Positions 5,471-12,410 of a DNA stretch of 12,410 bases are shown piece after piece. A program made the translations under genes and the position numbers. The stretch comes from Oscillospiraceae bacterium (GTDB lineage Bacteria > Bacillota > Clostridia > Oscillospirales > Oscillospiraceae), in the NCBI GenBank assembly GCA_031255955.1, contig JAIRRO010000077.1, positions 1 through 12,410 of the forward strand, given 5' to 3'. Under the pieces are notes generated by a model. The model was not told the origin of the DNA. It saw only the letters and a program-made list of their open reading frames with translations, and searched no databases. Numbering within the stretch: the stretch's first letter is position 1; every line of letters begins with the position of its first letter.

Positions 5471-6452
5471 GGCGCGGCGGGTGACGGTTTTTGTCTGCCT
5501 TGCATTGCTGGCGCCGGCTTCCGTGGCGCTGTACATATATTCGCGCACCTATGCAAAGGCGTGGCGTATCGGCGCCCGAATGACGCCCGCCGCCTTTGAG
5601 AGCATTATGGGGCGCGCCGTTCCCGCGCTTATCGGAATGTCCGTTGCAGCCGTGCTTATCGCGATAATCAGTCTGCTGTTTCAGACCATGACGCAAAGCC
5701 GGATACTTACGCCTTCAATGATAGGCTTCGATTCGATTTTTGTCGGGACGCAAACGCTGTTGGTGTTCGCCTTCGGGGCGGGCTCAAGGCTGTTCACCGA
5801 TCCGTATATCAACTATCTGCTGTCCGCCGGGGCTATGGTCGCCATCTCTGTGCTGATGTATGGCTTCATCCTGCGCCGCAATAAAAATAACATCATCTTT
5901 CTGTTGATGTTCGGGCTTGTCCTGTCGGGGATATTGGGCAACGGCGCGCGGTATTTGCAAGTGATTATGGATACAAACGATTTTTATCAGGTTCAAGCCG
6001 CAACAAACGTGACGGTGAACAATATGAACACTAGCATCATATTTTTGGCGCTGCCGATTATGCTGGTTGTTATTATCGCCGCGATGTCACGGCACAGGAC
6101 ATATGACGTGATGAGCCTCGGACCTGACCAAGCCCGCGGCTTAGGCGTCGCTTATGAGCGCGAGGTGAATTTCAATCTCGTGATAATCGCCGTGGGAATG
6201 AGCGTCGCGACGGCGCTGATCGGCTCGCTGACCTTTCTCGGGCTGCTGGCGGTGAATATCTCCAGAGAGCTGTTAAAAACGCACAAGCATCTGCCGCTGT
6301 TCATCGCCTCCGCGCTGCTGGCGGCGCTGACACTGATTTTGGGTCAGGGCGCGGTGGAGCTGCTGCAGGGCGCGGTGCCTGTGACAGCCATCATCAATCT
6401 TGTGGGCTGCTCGTATATGTTCTATCTGATATTAAGGGAGAATCGGCTGTGA
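5442..6452 (+). CDS. yclO: Iron-siderophore ABC importer permease, YclO/CeuC/FatC type
   Basis: The 336-residue partner permease of the same FecCD family carries the YclO-branch signature FQTMTQSRILTPSMIGFDS (about residues 74-92). It also has the late motif GSLTFLGLLAVNISRELLKT, where the usual Pro-His is replaced by Val-Asn, again as in YclO. It pairs with the preceding permease to make the heterodimeric channel. The ATG at 5442 follows AGGGGG (5432-5437) and lies inside the end of the previous gene; an out-of-frame ATG at 5438 is ignored. Its stop overlaps the ATPase GTG by four bases, so translation of the three genes is probably coupled. Length is slightly above the 315 or so residues of the Bacillus protein because of a longer cytoplasmic N-terminus. 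Confidence 0.92.
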   Translation: MATESRKPYKARRVTVFVCLALLAPASVALYIYSRTYAKAWRIGARMTPAAFESIMGRAVPALIGMSVAAVLIAIISLLFQTMTQSRILTPSMIGFDSIFVGTQTLLVFAFGAGSRLFTDPYINYLLSAGAMVAISVLMYGFILRRNKNNIIFLLMFGLVLSGILGNGARYLQVIMDTNDFYQVQAATNVTVNNMNTSIIFLALPIMLVVIIAAMSRHRTYDVMSLGPDQARGLGVAYEREVNFNLVIIAVGMSVATALIGSLTFLGLLAVNISRELLKTHKHLPLFIASALLAALTLILGQGAVELLQGAVPVTAIINLVGCSYMFYLILRENRL

Positions 6453-7222
6453 TTGAAGTAAAAAACGTGAGCCAGTCATACAACCGCCACGGACAGCGAA
6501 AAACGCTGGAGGATATAAATTTTTCTGTGCGGGAGCATACCATCACGGCGCTGGTCGGGGCAAACGGCGCGGGCAAATCCACCTTGCTGGGCGTTATGGC
6601 GAATCTGCTTCCCGCGCTGTCCGGCAGCGTGCTGCTTGACGGCACGGATGTTCGCAGGGTAAAGACAAACGCGATGGCGAAAAAGGTTGCGTTTCTCAAG
6701 CAGACGCAGCTGCTCAGCATCCGTGTCACGGTGAATGACCTTGTGGAATTCGGGCGCTTTCCGCATTGCGCGGGACGTTTAACACAGCTTGACCGCGACA
6801 AGGTATCGCAGGCGCTTGAATATATGAATCTGACGGAGCTGCGCGAGCGCTATCTTGACGAGCTTTCCGGCGGGCAGCGGCAGCGGGCGTTTATCGCAAT
6901 GATTTTGGCGCAGGATACGCCGTATATATTCCTTGACGAGCCGCTGAACAATTTGGACGTCAAATACTCCGTAGAGATGATGAAAATCGTCCAAAGGCTG
7001 GTGTCCGAGCTGAACAAAACCGTGGTGATGGTGCTGCACGATATAAATTTTGCGGCGGCATACGCGGGATATATCGTCGCGATGAAGGACGGACGCATAA
7101 TCCGCGAGGGCGTCCCGGAGGAAATGATTACGCGGGAAACACTGCGCGCGGTATTCGATTTCGATTTCCGCATAGAGAAATACGGCGGCAAAAATGTCTG
7201 CCTGTATTTCGACAACGAGTGA
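6449..7222 (+). CDS. yclP: Iron-siderophore ABC importer ATPase, YclP/CeuD type
   Basis: This is a complete 257-residue ABC ATPase. It shows Walker A GANGAGKST (37-45), the Q-loop Gln85 in AFLKQTQ, the signature LSGGQRQR (139-146), Walker B YIFLDEP (159-165), the D-loop NNLD, and the H-loop His197 in VLHDIN. The segments IRVTVNDLVEFGRFP and YIFLDEPLNNLDVKYSVEMM are specific to the YclP/CeuD group. It drives uptake through the two preceding permeases from the cytoplasmic face. The start is GTG at 6449, whose last two bases belong to the upstream TGA, with AAGGGAG (6434-6440) eight bases before it. An exact 26-base identity with the second ATPase covers the H-loop codons (7025-7050). Confidence 0.95.
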   Translation: MIEVKNVSQSYNRHGQRKTLEDINFSVREHTITALVGANGAGKSTLLGVMANLLPALSGSVLLDGTDVRRVKTNAMAKKVAFLKQTQLLSIRVTVNDLVEFGRFPHCAGRLTQLDRDKVSQALEYMNLTELRERYLDELSGGQRQRAFIAMILAQDTPYIFLDEPLNNLDVKYSVEMMKIVQRLVSELNKTVVMVLHDINFAAAYAGYIVAMKDGRIIREGVPEEMITRETLRAVFDFDFRIEKYGGKNVCLYFDNE

Positions 7223-7279
7223 TCAGGCTGCCGCGGCGGTCTTGACCATATATCTTATTTTACACAGGAGGACCCCAAA

Positions 7280-8389
7280 ATGAAAAAGACACTGCAACGA
7301 ACCCTTTTCCCCGCACTGCTTGCCCTGTTGGCGCTTCTTGCGCTGGCGGCTTGCTCTTCCGACGCTCCCCCCGCCGACACTCCGACGCCAACGCCCACCG
7401 AGACGGTTGAGGAGGCAACGCCCGCCAATGTCGAGGAACCGTCCGACGTCACCATCACAGACTTTGACGGGCGCTCGGTAACGCTTACCCCGAACCCCGC
7501 GAGGGTTGCCATCTATGACTATGCCATTCTCGACATCCTTTACAACATCGGCTTTGAAAACACGGGCATTCAACAGCTTATCGTCCCCTCAAAGGATACC
7601 CTGCCGGACGCGCTGGAGTATTACAAAAACCAAGGCGACGACAAGGTGTTAACGGGCGGCACATTGTTTTATGTGGACTGGGACGTGCTTGACCTTGTTC
7701 AGCCGGAGCTTGTTATTCTGGGCGGACGCTCCTTCGGCATGAACGCCTCCGGTGAGCGTCTGGGACGCGAGGAAAACGAAAAATTCCGCACCGACACAGA
7801 AGAGCGCTACAATCAAACCGTTTTCGCGAAGCTCTCCGTCGGCGCGGGCGACGCCGCCCTATTGACTGATATGGAGCGCAACATTGCCGCCCTGTCCGCA
7901 ATCTTCCCCGCTGCCTCCGACGAGCTGGAGGCAAAATTTGAAGAAATCAAAAGTGAAATCGCCGCCATACACGCCAAGGTGGAAGCCTCCGGCAAAAACG
8001 CGCTGTTTGCAATGATGGTTGATCAAACAACGCTCTCCGTGTTCCTGCCCTCCAGCCGCTTTGATATGCTGTATGAGGAATTCGGCTTCGCCTCCGCGGC
8101 GTCAGAGGCTGTCGAATGGACTGATCAGCACGGCTTTGATGTGAGAGCCGAATATGTCCTTGAGGTTGACCCGGACGTCATATTCCTGCTTGACCGCAGC
8201 GCAACGGTAGGTACCGGAGCCGGAGCGGAGAACTTCATCAACGACCCGATCATCGCGCGGACAAGGGCAGCGGTTGCCGGCGATATCTATGTTCTCACCG
8301 GTGACGCCTGGTACACAATGACGGGCGGATTTTCCGCCGCGGAAGCGATGATTTCTGACATCAGCCAATATATTGAAAAGCTGGACTGA
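7280..8389 (+). CDS. yclQ: Siderophore-binding lipoprotein, YclQ/CeuE/FatB type
   Basis: The 369-residue protein starts with a lipoprotein signal peptide: KK, a long Leu/Ala run, and the lipobox LAAC with Cys25. A Pro/Thr-rich linker (to about residue 57) tethers the domain to the outer face of the membrane. The domain itself opens with TITDFDGRSVTLTPNPARVA, standard for family 8 periplasmic-binding proteins. It goes on with GTLFYVDWDVLDLVQPELVI and an ERLGREENEKF stretch in the place of the YclQ/CeuE/FatB middle region. It should capture the ferric siderophore and deliver it to the two upstream permeases; the YclQ group favours catecholate or petrobactin-like ligands, which is inference here. 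AGGAGGA (7266-7272) fixes the start. The 57-base gap from the ATPase has no promoter or terminator that I can see. Confidence 0.9.
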   Translation: MKKTLQRTLFPALLALLALLALAACSSDAPPADTPTPTPTETVEEATPANVEEPSDVTITDFDGRSVTLTPNPARVAIYDYAILDILYNIGFENTGIQQLIVPSKDTLPDALEYYKNQGDDKVLTGGTLFYVDWDVLDLVQPELVILGGRSFGMNASGERLGREENEKFRTDTEERYNQTVFAKLSVGAGDAALLTDMERNIAALSAIFPAASDELEAKFEEIKSEIAAIHAKVEASGKNALFAMMVDQTTLSVFLPSSRFDMLYEEFGFASAASEAVEWTDQHGFDVRAEYVLEVDPDVIFLLDRSATVGTGAGAENFINDPIIARTRAAVAGDIYVLTGDAWYTMTGGFSAAEAMISDISQYIEKLD

Positions 8390-8418
8390 TTGCATAAAAA
8401 GAAAGGGATTAACAAACG

Positions 8419-9504
8419 ATGAAAACATACACAAGAAGCGTCATAGCGCTCATACTTACCGCCCTGCTGGCGTTTTCAATGGTCGCTTGCTCCTCCGCAC
8501 CGGCGGAGAGTACGCCCACACCCACGGCGGATAACACCCCCGCGGAGGGCACCCCCACGGACGCCGCCACGCCGGATGACTCCGCTGATTCCGAGTACCC
8601 CATCGTGATTCAACACGCATTTGGAGAGACAGTTATTGAGAAAAAGCCGGAGCGCGTTGCCACCATCGCGTGGGCGAATCAGGACACACCGCTTGCGCTG
8701 GGCGTCGTTCCCGTGGGCTTTTCCATGGCGAATTTCGGTCCCGTGGACGCCTTCGGCAACCATCCGTGGACTGCGGCAAAATTAGCTGAACTGGGCGTGA
8801 CGGAGCCTAACGTGTTCCAAGACACCGACGGCTATGATTACGAAGCCATCAGCGACACAAATCCCGACATCATACTGGCTGCCTATTCCGGTATTACGCA
8901 GGAGGAATACGACCTACTCAGTCAGATTGCGCCCGTCGTCGCATATCCCCGCCAGCCGTGGCAGACATATTGGCGCGAGCTTGTTCTTATCAACTCAGAG
9001 GCGATTGGAATGAAGGCCGAGGGCGAGCAATATGTAGCGGAGACAGAAGCCTTAATCGCGGAAAAGGTGAGTCAATATCCGCAGCTTGACGATAAAACAG
9101 GCGCGTTTTTGTGGATTGACGCCACGAATCTATCCACCTTCTATTTGTATTTCACCATCGACCCCCGTGCTTCATATCTCACCGACCTCGGCATCAGCTT
9201 CCCTGAGAGCCTTGACGCGCTGAAAACGGATGACACCAGCTTTGCCGCCACGGTCAGCGCGGAGAATATAGATATTCTCTACGATTTGGACATAATCGTC
9301 GCCTATGGCGACGCCACCCTGCTGGAGACGCTTCAGGCTGACGCGCTTTTCGGCACCGTTCCCGCCGTACAGCGCGGCTCAGTGGCGCTTATTGACAGCA
9401 ACACAGAGCTGGCAGGCGCGGCGACGCCGAGCGCGTTATCCATCCCCGCGGTGATTGACGAATATCTTGGTCTGCTCGCCGAGGCGGCTGACAAAGTGAA
9501 ATGA
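8419..9504 (+). CDS. Iron-siderophore-binding lipoprotein of a second importer (FecB/FepB type)
   Basis: This 361-residue lipoprotein has a signal peptide ending in the lipobox MVAC (Cys24) and an acidic Pro/Thr/Asp linker to about residue 58. A family 8 binding domain follows, starting IQHAFGETVIEKKPERVATI. The stretch AWANQDTPLALGVVPVGF, followed by YEAISDTNPDIILAAYSGIT and DLLSQIAPVV, is typical of FecB/FepB/YfiY-like ferric-siderophore receptors and differs from the protein just upstream. It probably serves the permeases encoded directly after it, since its stop overlaps the next ATG by four bases. AAAGGGA (8402-8408) lies ten bases before the ATG. Only 29 bases separate it from the first binding protein and there is no terminator. 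The ligand could be a citrate, hydroxamate, or catecholate complex. Confidence 0.9.
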   Translation: MKTYTRSVIALILTALLAFSMVACSSAPAESTPTPTADNTPAEGTPTDAATPDDSADSEYPIVIQHAFGETVIEKKPERVATIAWANQDTPLALGVVPVGFSMANFGPVDAFGNHPWTAAKLAELGVTEPNVFQDTDGYDYEAISDTNPDIILAAYSGITQEEYDLLSQIAPVVAYPRQPWQTYWRELVLINSEAIGMKAEGEQYVAETEALIAEKVSQYPQLDDKTGAFLWIDATNLSTFYLYFTIDPRASYLTDLGISFPESLDALKTDDTSFAATVSAENIDILYDLDIIVAYGDATLLETLQADALFGTVPAVQRGSVALIDSNTELAGAATPSALSIPAVIDEYLGLLAEAADKVK

Positions 9505-10547
9505 AACCGCCGGCGAATTCGCTGACGACTCAAAACATTCAAGCCCCGGTGCGTGCGCGGCGGGCGGTGGGATTAGCTCTCGCCGCCTTAGCCGCCCTCG
9601 CGCTTTGCGTTGTGCTCTCCATTACGCTCGGCTCGCGTCCCGTGAGCTACAGGGACGTGCTTCAGGGGCTGTTTGGTGACGCCGAAGCGTCGCTTGCCTC
9701 CGCCGTTGTGCGCGAACGAATAATCCGCACGGTGTTCGCGCTGACGGCGGGCGCGGCGCTGGGGATATCCGGCGCGCTTATGCAGGCTGTCACGCGCAAT
9801 CCCGTTGCCGACCCCAGCGTATTGGGTGTAAACACAGGCGCCGCGCTGTTTGTTGTCATCGGCATCGCGTTTCTCGGCATCAGCACCGCGCGGGAATATA
9901 TCGTGCTGGCGCTGATAGGCTCCGGGCTTACGGCTGTTTTCGTATATGGAATCGGTTCGATAGGGCGCGGCGGCGCGACGCCCATCAAGCTGGCGCTGGC
10001 AGGCTCCGCCACGGGCGCGGCGCTGTCGTCGCTGGTCAGCGCCGTTATGCTGCCGCGCGGGCAGGTGATGGATACGTTCCGCTTTTGGCAGGTTGGCAGC
10101 GTGGGCGGCGCGACATGGGACGGTGTGGCTCTGGTTTCGCCGTTTCTTGTGGTAGGCATCATCGCCGGGATTTTATCCGCACCGGCGCTAAACGCGCTGG
10201 CGCTGGGTGACGATGTGGCGACGAGCTTGGGCGTGAACATCGGAGTTTTGCGCATCACAAGCGCCGCGGCGGGCGTTGCCCTGTGCGGCGCGGTGACGGC
10301 GCTGGCGGGTCCCATCGGCTTTGTGGGGCTTGTGGCGCCGCATCTGGTGCGCCAAGCCTTGGGGGCGGATCATAGAATTCTTATTCCGATGTCCGCCGTC
10401 GTCGGCGCGTGCGCGCTCACGCTGTCCGACGTGCTGGGGCGTATGCTGGGGCGTCCGGGTGAGCTTGAGGTGGGCGTTGTCACCGCGTTTGTCGGCGCGC
10501 CGGTGCTCATATTCATCGCGGTGAAATCCAAGGTGCGCGCCTTATGA
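9501..10547 (+). CDS. FecCD-family iron-siderophore permease, first of second importer
   Basis: The 348-residue permease has a basic cytoplasmic N-terminus, then about nine or ten membrane segments. It shows the classical family motifs GALMQAVTRNPVADPSVLGV (91-110), LGDDVATSLGV (235-245, ATPase contact), GPIGFVGLVAPHLVR (270-284), and the end motif ELEVGVVTAFVGAPVLIFI. These are closer to FepD/FecC than to the YclN branch upstream. It overlaps the binding-protein stop through ATGA, and only a weak GAGGCGG (9481-9487) precedes it, so translation likely depends on reinitiation after the upstream gene. It also overlaps the next permease by four bases. BtuC-like vitamin B12 permeases share the fold, but the neighbouring binding protein favours iron. 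Confidence 0.92.
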   Translation: MKPPANSLTTQNIQAPVRARRAVGLALAALAALALCVVLSITLGSRPVSYRDVLQGLFGDAEASLASAVVRERIIRTVFALTAGAALGISGALMQAVTRNPVADPSVLGVNTGAALFVVIGIAFLGISTAREYIVLALIGSGLTAVFVYGIGSIGRGGATPIKLALAGSATGAALSSLVSAVMLPRGQVMDTFRFWQVGSVGGATWDGVALVSPFLVVGIIAGILSAPALNALALGDDVATSLGVNIGVLRITSAAAGVALCGAVTALAGPIGFVGLVAPHLVRQALGADHRILIPMSAVVGACALTLSDVLGRMLGRPGELEVGVVTAFVGAPVLIFIAVKSKVRAL

Positions 10548-11590
10548 TTCCGGAAGCAAGCGCGAAAACGATAAAGTTGATCGAATCGGGGCGGCGCGCG
10601 CGCCACCGGCGTTGGCTGGCGGTGACGCTGTCGCTATCTGTATTTGTCGCCGTTCTCGGTGTTGCGATGCTGCTGCTGGGCAACACTATATATCCGCCCG
10701 GAGTGGTGTGGCGCGCGCTGCGCGGAGAATCGATTCCCGGCGCAAGCTTCGCCGTTGTCACGCTGCGGCTTCCCCGTATGCTCTCCGGACTTTTGGCAGG
10801 CTTTGCCTTTGGTATGTCGGGAGGCATTTTTCAAACGATGCTCCGCAACCCGCTTGCCAGCCCCAATATCATCGGCATTACATCAGGCTCCAGCGCCGCC
10901 GCCGTTTTTTGCATTTTGGTGCTTAAAATCAGCGGCGCAACAGCGTCCTTTGCCGCAGTGGCGGCGGGATTAGCAGCAACAGCCTTGATTTACGCTTTCT
11001 CGCGCGTGGGCGGATTTTCCGGCGGCAAGCTGATTCTCATCGGAATCGGCGTACAGGCGATGCTGAACGCCTTGATTTCTTTTATGCTGCTGAAGGCAGC
11101 CAATTATGACGTACCGGCGGCGATGCGCTGGCTCACCGGCAGTTTGAACACCATTCAGATGAAGGATCTGCCGCCGCTCGCCATATCAATGCTGCTGTGC
11201 TGCCCACCGGCGCTGCTATACAGCAGACAGCTTGGCATATTAGAGCTGGGGGAGGCTTCCGCCACAACGCTGGGAGTCCCGACTGACCGTACGCGCGTAA
11301 CGCTGATAATCGGCTCGGTATTCCTGCTGGCGTTCGCGACGGCAACCACGGGTCCTATTGCGTTTGTCGCGTTTTTGTCGGGTCCCATCGCCAAGCGGCT
11401 GGCGGGCGCGGGACTGCCCACTGAGCTTCCGGCGGGACTTGTCGGCGCGGCGCTTGTTTTATGCTCCGATCTGCTGGGGCAATTCGCTTTCGGGGTAAAG
11501 TACCCCGTCGGAGTCATAACCGGGATACTGGGCGCGCCGTATTTAATTTACCTGTTGATTCGCAAAAACAAGGCGGGAGGTTCGCAATGA
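10544..11590 (+). CDS. FecCD-family iron-siderophore permease, second of second importer
   Basis: The 348-residue permease carries TLRLPRMLSGLLAGFAFGMS (73-92), the motif GGIFQTMLRNPLASPNIIGI (93-112), the ATPase-contact LGEASATTLGV (235-245), and GPIAFVAFLSGPIAKRL (270-286). The Gly-Pro in place of Pro-His is common in the FepG/FecD partner of such pairs. Together with the previous permease it forms the channel of the second importer. The ATG lies within the upstream stop (ATGA), with AAGGTG (10530-10535) eight bases before. Its own stop overlaps the ATPase start in the same way. Nothing suggests damage: length and both ends match the family. Confidence 0.92.
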   Translation: MIPEASAKTIKLIESGRRARHRRWLAVTLSLSVFVAVLGVAMLLLGNTIYPPGVVWRALRGESIPGASFAVVTLRLPRMLSGLLAGFAFGMSGGIFQTMLRNPLASPNIIGITSGSSAAAVFCILVLKISGATASFAAVAAGLAATALIYAFSRVGGFSGGKLILIGIGVQAMLNALISFMLLKAANYDVPAAMRWLTGSLNTIQMKDLPPLAISMLLCCPPALLYSRQLGILELGEASATTLGVPTDRTRVTLIIGSVFLLAFATATTGPIAFVAFLSGPIAKRLAGAGLPTELPAGLVGAALVLCSDLLGQFAFGVKYPVGVITGILGAPYLIYLLIRKNKAGGSQ

Positions 11591-12387
11591 ACGGACATAT
11601 TTTCAAAACCGATCGGTTATCGGCGGGATATGACAAGCGGACGGTAATCAGCGACGTCGGCATCACCGTCCCGGACGGAAAAATCAGCGTCATAATAGGC
11701 GCGAACGCCTGCGGCAAAAGTACGCTGCTGAAGGCTCTGGTGCGGCTTATCAAGCCCGGCGCGGGAATCATCACGCTGGACGACAAGCCCATAGAAAAAA
11801 TTCCGCCAAAAAAGCTTGCGCGCACAATAGGGCTGCTGCCCCAATCGCCCATTGTGCCGGAGGGGATTGCCGTCGCCGACCTTGTCGGCAGGGGGCGTTA
11901 TCCGCATCAGAGCTTTTTGAAGGGATGGAGCCGTGAGGACACGCTCGCCGTTGCGCGCGCGCTGGATATGATGGGAATATCAGAGCTTGCCAACCGAAGT
12001 ATAGACGAGCTATCCGGCGGACAGCGGCAGCGTGTATGGATTGCAATGGCGCTGGCGCAGGAGACTGATATTTTATTTCTGGACGAGCCCACCACATTTT
12101 TGGACATCACGTATCAAATTGAAATTCTTGATATTCTCACCGACCTGAACCAAGCGCACAAAACCACCATCGTGATGGTGCTGCACGATATAAATTTAGC
12201 GGCGCGCTACGCCGACTATATCTTTGCCGTACATGGCGGCAAAATAGCCTGCGAGGGCGCGCCGCAGCACGTTGTAACCCGCGAGAGGATTAAAGACATT
12301 TTTCAAATGAATTGCAAGGTAATCAGCGACCCTGTTTCGGGTACACCGTTTGTAATCCCGATGGGTCGGCACCACGCGGGGGAATAG
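11587..12387 (+). CDS. Iron-siderophore ABC importer ATPase of second importer (FepC/FecE type)
   Basis: This is a complete 266-residue ABC ATPase. It has Walker A GANACGKST (38-46), the Q-loop Gln86 in LLPQSP, the FepC/FecE-type GRGRYPHQSF (101-110), the signature LSGGQRQR (142-149), Walker B ILFLDEP (162-168), and His200 in VLHDIN. Most relatives read GxNGCGKST, so the Ala in the third variable position of Walker A is a small oddity that should not stop nucleotide binding. The start is the ATG at 11587, with GGGAGG (11575-11580) six bases ahead and the ATGA overlap. The frame is open further upstream to 11461, but that stretch lies inside the permease gene and has no family similarity. The 23 bases after the stop hold only a 5-bp inverted repeat, so the operon may continue. 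Confidence 0.95.
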   Translation: MNGHIFKTDRLSAGYDKRTVISDVGITVPDGKISVIIGANACGKSTLLKALVRLIKPGAGIITLDDKPIEKIPPKKLARTIGLLPQSPIVPEGIAVADLVGRGRYPHQSFLKGWSREDTLAVARALDMMGISELANRSIDELSGGQRQRVWIAMALAQETDILFLDEPTTFLDITYQIEILDILTDLNQAHKTTIVMVLHDINLAARYADYIFAVHGGKIACEGAPQHVVTRERIKDIFQMNCKVISDPVSGTPFVIPMGRHHAGE

Positions 12388-12410
12388 AAACGGCAAGCTT
12401 TAACCGTTCG

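Noticed and set aside
7279..9504. Pro/Thr-rich repeats in the two lipoproteins as a special repeat domain
   Set aside because: They are short low-complexity linkers next to the lipid-modified Cys, common in clostridial surface lipoproteins.
11461..11586. Upstream ATG that would extend the last ATPase by 42 residues
   Set aside because: This stretch is the coding sequence of the permease in another frame. The ATPase fold begins after the ATG at 11587, which has GGGAGG in place.
12389..12408. AACGG/CCGTT inverted repeat after the last gene as a terminator
   Set aside because: The stem is 5 bp with a 10-base loop, and the window ends before any T-tract can be seen.

Overview
The window looks like chromosomal DNA of a spore-forming, fairly high-GC member of the Clostridia (Bacillota). 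Three things point that way: a spore-coat transglutaminase gene (tgl), a tRNA-sensing T-box leader, and TTGACA/TATAAT promoters with strong AGGAGG-type ribosome sites. It resembles ordinary core and accessory metabolism. I see no phage, insertion sequence, CRISPR array or tRNA/rRNA gene.

Left part (1-4300), mixed single genes. The 5' end of gatA runs leftward off the edge (206-1). A YcaC-like cysteine hydrolase (365-1003) runs rightward, with its Shine-Dalgarno sequence inside a long predicted hairpin. tgl (1795-1019) converges on it. The 504-base gap between the tgl start and the next gene holds a candidate sporulation promoter for tgl, three 18-bp tandem repeats in the tgl leader, and, in the other direction, a near-consensus sigma-A promoter and a complete T-box leader (about 1985-2262). 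The T-box has a UAC (Tyr) specifier and controls a sodium:solute symporter (2300-3859), so that transporter is predicted to import tyrosine or something closely related. A solitary Phd/YefM-type antitoxin (3948-4208) follows, with its own promoter and terminator and no toxin gene beside it.

Right part (4380-12410), iron-siderophore uptake. One strong promoter (4386-4415), with a 12-bp palindrome at the presumed transcription start, precedes eight genes on the plus strand. They are ordered permease-permease-ATPase-binding protein / binding protein-permease-permease-ATPase. The first four closely resemble Bacillus yclNOPQ (CeuBCDE/FatDCB group, catecholate siderophore or petrobactin type). The last four form a FepBDGC/FecBCDE-type importer. 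The two lipoprotein genes lie side by side in the middle, no terminator separates the cassettes, and most junctions overlap by 4 or 29 bases. The natural reading is one iron-regulated operon for two complete importers of siderophores made by other organisms, since no biosynthesis genes are in view.

I found no wholly new system. The points most worth checking are the hairpin over the hydrolase ribosome site, the Tyr T-box on the symporter, the candidate operator of the iron operon, and the back-to-back importers.
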